Assembly (NCBI GenBank): GCA_001630475.1 | Contig: KV419407.1 | Coordinates: 124,001-188,000 of the forward strand | Length of the DNA stretch: 64,000 bases | Origin: Sistotremastrum niveocremeum HHB9708 | Taxonomy: Eukaryota; Basidiomycota; Agaricomycetes; Sistotremastrales; Sistotremastraceae | Reading direction: 5' to 3' | Shown: one piece after another, positions 56,079-64,000 of the stretch | Layout: every line of letters begins with the position of its first letter | Position numbering within the stretch: the stretch's first letter is position 1 | Position numbers and translations under genes: made by a program | Notes under the pieces: generated by a model | Database searches by the model: none | What the model saw: only the letters and a program-made list of their open reading frames with translations | Told to the model about the DNA's origin: nothing

Positions 56079-57276
56079 CTAGGCTGAATCCTCGTCCTCG
56101 TCTTTGTTAGGGCGAGGGAAAAAGTCTCTGAGTCTTCGCTTTCGTCGAGTTTGAAAATTTTTGTCCTCATGTTTCCCCTCTTTGAAAGCTCGCCAATTTT
56201 CCTCCAGTATATGGACCGCGCCTGCTACACCTTCCTCGAGTTCTTCGTTCCAGCTCTTCTCGACTCTCCACTCTTTTACTCCCGCTATTATATTGACCAT
56301 GTCCCATGTGCGCTGGGTAGAGAAGGATATATCATTATAGTCCGATTCCACGAGGAGGCGGTCGGGAGAGCATTGCGCAATGAGTTTACGATGGGCAGGA
56401 GAGCGACTATTGATGACAGTGGACAAAGATAGAAATATGTTGCCATGTGCAGCCTGTCACGGGCGTGTTCATAGAGAGGGTCGTATATGCTAATAGAGAC
56501 TGACCGAAAGCAATTTCCAAGTTTCGGCGCTCAGTCCACAGCTGTGCATGTCAATACTAATGTTGCGCCAGGATTGACCATATTTGCTTTGCATGCGGGC
56601 GAGAAGCTCAAGGGTGACGGCTTGGCTTTGTACGCTGTGCAAGCTCACAGGACGCTCCAATTCAACCGCTAAATCGAGCTGTGCCTCCAGTACCGAGATT
56701 TGGTGCTCAATCGGTACGTGAAAAGAAGACAGTTTTCGTGGTTGGTCGCCGGATCCATAACGAACTTTCATAGCACGGTCCAGACCGACCTCTCCCAGCA
56801 TAGCGTTTGGAAAGGAAGTGAGATTTGTTCGAAGTTCAGATAGCAGCTCTGATAGAGGGAATGGCTCTGGAAGAAACTCAAGGAGGCGATAGAAGTCACT
56901 GAGGATAGCAGCGTTCGGGTAATCAGTCTCGATGAATAGTTGACGGTAGTGATCTTCCTTGGAGCTAAAAGGTCGGACGGCGATCCAGTGGGAATACCAA
57001 GGATGATAGCCTTCAATCACAGTGAGAGATGGTATCGTACGAGTTCAGAATAATAGGCTAACCGAAACAAGGAATGACCTTGTCCGGGTGCTCCAGTGCC
57101 AAAGATTTCACCAATTCTTGATCGTTGGGGTTGCTCGCCATGGCACAGACAGTGACTGCGCAAGCTCGTACTGCCTCTGGCACAATCGGTGATTCGGTAG
57201 GATGACAGTGAACATCAACGACATGCTTCAAGAGTTCTTCATCGTCAGGGAGCGCGAAATGGTGATCTGGTGCCAT
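56079..57276 (-). CDS. TatD-family metal-dependent hydrolase (Scn1-like)
   Basis: TatD-type nuclease/hydrolase with a metal site. The start at 57276 gives MAPDHHFALPDDEELLKHVV, then VDVHCHPTES (HxH metal motif). Further on come CAMASNPNDQELVKSLALEH, KVIPCFGYHPWYSHWIAV, NAMLGEVGLDRAMKVRYG (Glu ligand), RPVSLHSVQSQAVTLELLAR, IDMHSCG and SPDRLLVESDYNDISFS (Asp ligand). The end is a basic, then acidic tail, TRRKRRLRDFFPRPNKDEDE, possibly a nuclear signal. The family relative Scn1 in fission yeast interacts with the APC subunit Cut9. The start codon is 41 bases from the divergent Trm5 start. Confidence 0.88.
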
Positions 57277-57317
57277 GATGGTCCGTTCTTGGTTTCGGCG
57301 TCTGCCATCAACGCTGA

Positions 57318-59144
57318 ATGCGACTGGCCCACTCAACATCTAGGAGCTTTTCTTCTCTGCTTCACAATCGACTGCTGCGCATTCATCCGGGTCATAAGAA
57401 AATCTATTACAGAATGGTGTCTATACAGTGCCCAGAACGACACTCAACAGCGGACAGCCTGGATCGAGATGCCTATAGGACAACCGTCCCAGTCTTGGGG
57501 TTAAAAGCTCCTCCATCCAAGATCGGAAAATATCTGAAAGAGGACGTATTAAAAAGGTCTTAATCTTGTGGGATAAGATACCCTGCGAAGGTTTCGTACG
57601 AACAACTGATACACTTCAGATCGCTCCTAAACGTTCCCCGAATTGCAAGTGTGGCCAAACTAGCAGACGGCGAAAGGCTCATTCTCTTAGAGGTTCAGTC
57701 CAAAGGTATATTCAAGATGACTCAATGCAACGACCCGATATTTACCGTCTATGCAGAAGAGCTTCCGCATGATGTTCAGGCGTTCATTGCGTCTGAGGGG
57801 TGTGATTTGGTGCCACATGCCATAAATCTCGATTATTCTTACTGGACTGCAGGTAACCCTCTCATTCCAATTCTATGTACCTTGTTGTATCCTACTCAAA
57901 ATGCAGACGATATTTTGCAATCCACTCTCCCCGAATCGCTCTGTGATGGCTCTCCAACAGGTTTTACCATTACGGGACATCTCGGTAATGGAGGCATGTG
58001 GGCCAGTAGCTCTTCACTGACACGGGGTTAGCACATCTCAATTTACGAGACGAATACCTGCCGTACAAAAAACTCATCGGACAAGTTATTCTGGATGTGC
58101 GCGTGTTTCAGTCATCGAGCCCATTTTTTAAAGTTCGCCCTAGAAAAACCCCGCGATCCGAACTGTTGTGAACAAACTGGATACCATTGATAATCAATTC
58201 CGATTCTTCAAGATGGAACTACTTGCGGGCGAACCTGATTATATCGTCGAAGCTGTACGTTTCAGAGTTTTCTGCCCGCTATGGTCTAATTTGTTTCTAG
58301 CATGAGTCTGATTGTCGGTTTACGTTTGATTTCTCTACTGTCTACTGGAATTCTCGACTCCACACGGAGCATGCTCGACTTGTCTCCCTCTTTCGTCCTG
58401 GCGAGGTGGTCGCCGATGTCTTTGCTGGCGTCGGTCCATTTGCTATCCCCGCTGCCAAGAAAGGAAGCTTAGTCGTAGCAAACGACTTGAATCCTAAAAG
58501 TTCAGAATATCTTGCCGTAAATGTGGAATCGAACCATGTAGGTTACGTGCAACACTCATTTTAATTCTATTCTTACGTGTTAAATAAGGTAGCGGAACGG
58601 GTTAGAGTATCTAACGAGGATGGTCGGACCTTCGTCGAACGAGTGGCAGAAGAAGTCTGGCAACGTCCTTTCCCTGCGCTGGGACCCTTGCAGTCGAAGC
58701 GCGAGGCCAAATCACGTAAACGAGCTGGTCCGACCAAAGAAGTCAGTGTAGACGCAGACAATCGCGTTGTGAGAAACATCTCGCACTTCGTCATGAATCT
58801 TCCCGATACTGCAATCTTATTTCTGGATGCATTCCGGGGTATCCTGAAAAATATAAGCAACGATCCCGCCTTTGCGGAGTTATATGCGACCATGCCAATG
58901 ATACACTGTCATTGTTTTACTCGTGAGCTGGAGCCAGCGGCTGCTGAGCGTGATATCCTTGAGGTAGGTGTCCATTTTCTTGTCCGTTTTCAATCATTGA
59001 GTTTGACAAATGATGTAGAGAGTGGAAAAAGTCCTCGGAGTACGTCCTTCGGAGGCTCTTAATTTTCATTTGGTCAGGTCTGTTGCTCCCAACAAGGAGA
59101 TGTACTGTATCAGTTTTCGATTACCTAAAGAGATTGCCCATTAG
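57318..59144 (+). CDS. TRM5: tRNA (guanine-37-N1)-methyltransferase Trm5
   Basis: Makes m1G37 next to the anticodon. The first ATG (57318) gives an acid-free, basic presequence, [20 protein letters not shown] then [13 protein letters not shown] second in-frame ATG at 57414 gives [20 protein letters not shown], a start without it; this suggests mitochondrial and cytosolic/nuclear forms. Then follow [120 protein letters not shown] (SAM site), [38 protein letters not shown] and [10 protein letters not shown]. The end ...[10 protein letters not shown] is family-like. About eight GT-AG introns. Confidence 0.93.
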
Positions 59145-59396
59145 TGAGAATGTACACGGTTTGTTGATAGAGCGCTCCTTCTTTGGGTCTGACAGCAACG
59201 CGCTTCCGTAGCCGAGCTGTTTCCGTGCCGCATTATTGCCGATTCCGATTAGCCAGATTACATAAGCAGAGTTTCAGAAAACTTACAGCACGTTCTGCAC
59301 CGCACTCCCCTTCTACCGCACTTGTCTCCTCATAGACTTTTTCTTTCTTTAAATCGCGCCTTTGGCTCTAATATTCTTGTCTGGTCCTAATTCACT

Positions 59397-62300
59397 ATGT
59401 TTCCTCGGCCTTCCGTTGCACAAGAAGTCGAGATGGACGACGGGTCACCCACGGCTTCTCGGAAGATCGGTGCTGCCCTGAGTTCTGTGAGCCGGGTGAC
59501 TGCAGTCCCAGAGTCAGAAATCAAAAGATGGAGGAGAACGTTCGACGCGAATGCGAAAGATATCGGTGGCGGAAAGTGAGTATGCAGAAACCGCAACGAA
59601 CGGGATCTAATGGTGGCCCAGGTACCTCGATAAAGAGTCGTTCGTGAACGCTATCGCACCCAAGGAAGATTTCTCGAAAATAAATCGCTCGCAATTCGCC
59701 ACGTTGTTCCGAGTTGCGGATTCCTCTCGCCGGGGCCTGGTGTCTTTCGATGATTTCACCGTTTTCGAGACTTTGCTCAAGCGACCAGACGCGGACTACT
59801 GGATTGCTTTCCAGTATTTCGACGTGTCAGTTCCTTATATCTCAGTCTAGGTCCTATATCTTATCGCGCTTTGAACAGTGATGGATCCGGGACAATCACC
59901 TTCGACGAATTCAAGAACGTCTTCTCCTCGACTATAGGCCCTGACAGCCTTCCCTTCGATTTTAACTGGTGAGATAGGCGCATTATAGTCCCCACTTGTG
60001 CCCAACCTTCATAGTGACTGGATCAAACTCTATTTGGGGAAGAGAGACGGAGCACATGTCCTAGGATGTGAGTCCATTCGATTTCATTCCGCCATTTCCA
60101 TATCTTAACGATTCCAGACAATGAATTTACCCAACTCATGAAAGGATTGCAAGGAGAGCGTCTTAGACAAGCATTCCACTACCTAGATCAGAACCAGGAC
60201 GGATTCATTCGCCCTGACGAATTCAAGCGCATAATTCTAGTTCGTTCTCACTCTACAACTTTAGTATACTAGTACCTGACAAGCCCACCCCATGACAGGA
60301 ACTCATGGGTCATAAATTATCGCAAGGCGTCATTGATAGACTTCCCACACTCTGCACACTGAGTCCTGGCGGCCGTATATCCTATTCAGAGGTTGTGGCT
60401 TTTCATAATGTCATTAGAGGTATGAGCATTGCACCGTCCGTGTTTGAGAACTCCGCTGATGAAAAGCCTAAAGAAATGGACATGGTAGAACGGTACTATT
60501 CGATCCCTTGAACTTCTTCCAATATTGACTTTGCCGTGCAGCGTAATCCGTGAAGCCACTTCGAAATCGAAAGATGGCCGAATAGACCAAGTTGACTTCT
60601 TGAATCATTCCGCTCTGAGCACTCGATACGGACTCTTCAGTCCAATGGAGGCTTCGATTATATTCCATTTTGCCGGCCGAGGCTCAGGCTCACAACGCCT
60701 CTCACTCCTTGATTTTGCACAACTTTTAGATCCTAGATGGGTCCCAGCGGCAGACGTAATCACGAAACCTGTCACGAAGACACAATCAGCGCTGAAGGAG
60801 GTAGCAACATCAGCGTACAATTTTGGACTCGGAGGAATCGCCGGAGCATTCGGGGCTACTATTGTATATCCAATTGATTTAGGTACGCATATGGATCGGT
60901 CCAGGTTGATCTACAGCTGAAATGGCTTCGTCCTACCTTTGTAGTGAAAGTAAGTCTATGGACGTTGTCACATTTCCACCGTGTCTAACTAACGACTGTA
61001 TCAACAGACTAGGTAACGAAACCGCATTTCGTTTGAACGATGTCTTAGTCACGTGCGGATTCAACAGAATGCAAAACCAGAGAAGTTCTGTAGTCGGACA
61101 GCTACTCTACAAGAACAGTCTGGATTGCGTGAAAAAGGTGTTCCGCAATGAGGGCTTCACCGGGTTTTATCGTGGTATTGGTCCTCAATTAATCGTTCGT
61201 TTAATACATCTGCTACAAGAGACCGTTAATGACTGGCTTATCTTTCCAGGGAGTCGCACCTGAAAAAGCCATCAAGCTTACTGTTAACGATCTCATCCGT
61301 GGTCGAGCTATGGATCCCGAAACTGGAAGAATCAAATTGCCTTGGGAGCTGTTCGCCGGTGGTATGGCGGGCGCTTGTCAAGTTGTGAGTGACATTGATC
61401 TGCTGAGGTTGCAACGGCTCACTGGCTTTAATTAGACATTCACGAACCCTCTTGAAATCGTGTAAGCGAAACGAACCTCATATGTCAATTTTGCGTTGAC
61501 TTGTGTTATCATCAGCAAAATCAGGCTGCAAGTTCAAGGCGAAGCAGCTAAAGCCGAAGGGGCAGTTCCTCGAGGTGCAATTCACATTGTGAGATCGCTG
61601 GGTCTGCTCGGGCTTTACAAAGGCGCTTCTGCGTGTCTGTTACGTGATATTCCATTCTCGGCTATCTATTTCCCGGCATATTCGCATTTGAAGAAAGACG
61701 TTTTCCACGAGGGTTTCCACGGCAAGCGGTTGTCATTCGGAGAGACATTGGCGTCCGCCGCTATCGCGTACGCGCACAGTCTAATATTTAGAACCATTAA
61801 CGAGACCCTTGCAGAGGCATGCCTGCTGCGTACCTGACTACGCCAGCTGGTGAGTTCGTGCCTCTCCTGGGCTACTATGTTTCCAATGTTACATTTGGCA
61901 GATGTTGTCAAGACTAGATTGCAGGTCGAAGCTCGCACTGGTCAAACGGTCTACAAGGGACTTTCGGATGCGTTCGTGAAAATCTGTAAGTGCGATGTTT
62001 GCGAGACATAGATAGGAAGTGACACCAGTCGATTAGACCGAGAGGAAGGGTTTAGGGCCTTGTTTAAAGGTGGCCCTGCTCGAGTGTTAAGAAGCAGTCC
62101 TCAGTTCGGTTTCACCCTAGTCGCATACGAATATTTGCATAAGGTACGAGGTCATCACATCGCTTGGGTAGTCAGACATTAATTTGATTCTGGTTTTCTA
62201 GCTAATACCGGTATGTGTATCAGAGTCACCGAAACTCAGATTGATGACTTTTTTGTTTGTTGATCAGTTCCCGTCGGACAACGGCCCCAAACCCCTTCAC

Positions 62301-62405
62301 ACGGCGCTGACAAGCGGCACTTCGCAGGATGACTTGTCAAGGATTAGAGCCCGGAATGCGTTGAAGATCTTGCTTGACGTGCATGGAGACTTTGGACGAG
62401 CTTAA
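59397..62405 (+). CDS. AGC1: Mitochondrial aspartate/glutamate carrier with EF-hands (Aralar/citrin type)
   Basis: Exchanges aspartate for glutamate across the inner membrane and feeds the malate-aspartate shuttle. The N-terminal half has EF-hand motifs ([28 protein letters not shown]). The carrier half has three repeats with PxD/ExxK/R signatures: [35 protein letters not shown] and [14 protein letters not shown]. The first signature is split by three introns (60883-60944, 60950-61007, 61013-61067) around two 5-base exons, TGAAA (60945-60949) and ACTAG (61008-61012), giving the Val-Lys-Thr-Arg codons. A 9-base exon, CTAATACCG (62202-62210), encodes LIP between YEYLHK and FPSDNGPKP. The stop at 62403 follows GDFGRA. 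Confidence 0.93.
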
Positions 62406-62915
62406 TAGGCAATTGAGACACGCTAAAAGTAGGGACCGTTAGTACAGAAGATGTAGAAGGTTCATGTATCGGTTGCAATGGGGACTGCTGAGACAGCGGT
62501 GCAGAGACGACATCGTGATGGATGAACATACGCTACGAGTTGATATGAGCCAAGGCGGCCAAGAAGTCCAAATTTGTCGGAGTTGGAAATGGGTAGTGAG
62601 GGTCGCCAGGAGACGCATCATTACATCAGTCGCTCTCCAACTTAGAAAAGCCCACCCGGCTCTGTCTCGTTCGCATCCTTTCCCCTCCTTCCCCTTTTTT
62701 TCCGCTTTCTTTACCAGTCAGTCACCGTCGTCGTCTGCAACGTCGTCTAACATTATTTTCAGGACGCTTGTCGTTTGGACTCGCACCGCGCCAACTGCTA
62801 GCCAGTGCCCGCATCTTTTGCAGCAGCGTAGACCGCTTTTTAATTTCGATTTCGTGGTTCTCAAGTCTCTCTTTCGTCTTCGTTAATCGTTTCATTTTCG
62901 ACCTTTCTATTCGTC
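62406..62915. promoter_or_regulatory. Promoter region of the secreted Thr-rich protein gene
   Basis: These 510 bases include the 3' UTR of the carrier gene and the upstream region of the next gene. A strong C/T-rich tract lies at about 62670-62715 and T/C-rich sequence continues to the start codon, typical of highly expressed fungal genes. No TATA box was recognised. Confidence 0.45.
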
Positions 62916-64000
62916 ATGAATTCTATTCTTTTCGGACTCTCACTCGCCGGCATGGCCGCTGCACAAAGCGTCATTGGAATGTCAATGATTCCTGCTAGTG
63001 CAGCGGCTGCCGCATCATATACACCCCCCTACGCACCTGCACCCTCAGCATCAGGGTACTATGCGCCTCCAGCCCAGGCCTCAAGTTATGGCGCCCCGCC
63101 TCCTCAGTACACTCCTCCACCAGCATATGCTGCCCCGCCTCCCGCCTACTCCATGATGCCGTATTCCTCGTTTACTCAGGGAGGGTATTCTAGCATGATG
63201 TGTGGTTATGGATATCAGAAGGCTGCAGATGGTTCATGTCAGACTATGTCATGGGTGCGTTCTCCGTGATTTGTTTCTATGAATGTTGCTATAACCCTCT
63301 ATCAGTATTCGACGTCGGGATGCTATGCAGGCATGTCGACTGCAGCACAAACGTGTGGATATCAGGGTGCAAGCACGGTTACGGTCACCATGACCGATAC
63401 TATGACCCAGGTCAGCCTGGTTATTTTGTACCGGGAAATCTTGGCTCATCATCACGCATAGACTATGACTGAGACATCCACGGTGCCAACCACTGTCACC
63501 CAATATGTCACCCAGACTCAGTGAGTACTTGGGTTTTCCGCCTCGTGCACTTCTCACACTTTCCGATAGACAAGTCACGGATACAGTCCAGTTCACCATG
63601 ACAGAGATCATGACTTCGACCGAGCTGGTGCCGACCACACGTGTGTGGGTATCGACGGAGAGCGTTGATTTTACTCACAATATCTACCATACCCTTACCG
63701 CTACCGAGACAATGACCCAAGTCAATGTTTATACTCAAACCCAGACCATGACTGACACGGCAACTTCCACTGCGACTGCCACTGAGACTGACTTTGTCAC
63801 GCGGACGTACCTGTCGACAATTATCCAACCCACCACTTACACCAGCGTCTACGTGAGCACTTCTGTGATCGACAACGTGAGTGCATTTGGCCTGGGGTTA
63901 ATACGCGGCTCAAGGGAGGAAAATCATTTAGACCAAGACGATCGAAATGACCCAGACTGCGACAATGACAGAGGATCAGACGATTGTGCAAACACAGACT
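62916..64000 (+). CDS. Secreted Thr-rich, wall-type glycoprotein (3' end outside window)
   Basis: The start at 62916 gives a signal peptide, MNSILFGLSLAGMAAAQS. It is followed by a Pro/Tyr/Ala-rich part (YGAPPPQYTPPPAYAAPPPA) and a short Cys-containing segment (MMCGYGYQKAADGSCQTM, YSTSGCYAGMSTAAQTCGYQ). After an intron (63416-63461, approximate) the chain is a degenerate repeat of Thr with Met, Glu, Gln and Val: TVTMTDTMTQ, TMTETSTVPTTVTQYVTQTQ, TATETMTQVNVYTQTQTMTD. Such regions are usually heavily O-glycosylated and wall-bound. Further short introns occur near 63521-63569 and 63876-63931. The gene continues past base 64000. I recognise no named family. Confidence 0.8.

Noticed and set aside
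60883-61067. A broken (pseudogene) carrier signature
   Set aside because: The apparent break disappears when two 5-base exons with normal splice sites are included, and the rest of the protein is intact.
1-64000. CRISPR arrays, insertion sequences, retroelements or virus-like elements
   Set aside because: No regularly spaced repeats, terminal repeats, transposase, reverse transcriptase or capsid-like reading frames were seen on either strand.

Overview
This 64 kb window reads as nuclear DNA from a filamentous basidiomycete, most likely an agaricomycete. Genes are close together on both strands and cut by many introns of about 50-60 bases. The proteins are of fungal type: UPF0658, Mtc1, EI24/Lds, Bsc6-like MFS, Yippee/Moh1, and a Chp1-like chromodomain protein. 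I count 35 well supported protein genes and one weak one. The first (a proline-rich, Pbp1/ataxin-2-like C-terminus) and the last (a secreted Thr-rich wall-type protein) run off the window ends. I saw no transposon, tRNA, rRNA, CRISPR array or virus-like element.

Layout. 1-9.8 kb: Pbp1-like end, succinyl-CoA ligase beta, a DinB-like protein, acyl-CoA thioesterase II, Rad14/XPA, Rpd3-type histone deacetylase. 10-17.7 kb: a GNAT acetyltransferase divergent from the deacetylase, Mtc1, and a long chromodomain gene that I rebuilt as one gene of about 1,100 residues. 18-29 kb: Pmp24, a BTB protein, a Ras-like GTPase, Yippee, a Ulp1-type SUMO protease, Bet1 SNARE, UPF0658. 29-40.5 kb: a CBS/PB1 protein, SAGA subunit Sgf11, an MFS transporter, peptidyl-tRNA hydrolase 2, a small hydrophobic protein, an EI24-family protein, a roadblock protein. 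40.4-48.5 kb: a mitochondrial protein, a nuclear coiled-coil protein, pyruvate dehydrogenase E2, exosome Csl4, nitronate monooxygenase, peroxiredoxin. 48.7-62.4 kb: condensin Smc4, a CAK-like kinase, a TatD hydrolase, Trm5, an aspartate/glutamate carrier. 62.9 kb on: the secreted protein.

Most of these are housekeeping genes and there is no obvious gene cluster with one task. Loose themes are chromatin (Rpd3, GNAT, chromodomain protein, Sgf11, Ulp1, Smc4), mitochondria (Lsc2, PDH E2, AGC carrier, dual-start Trm5) and peroxisomes (thioesterase, Pmp24, an -AKL-tailed monooxygenase).

The most unusual signal is in gene structure. Several conserved proteins can only be read if exons of 2, 5, 5, 6, 9, 9 and 15 bases are spliced in, and four introns start with GC instead of GT. 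These calls come from reading conserved motifs through splice sites by eye. No transcript data were available.
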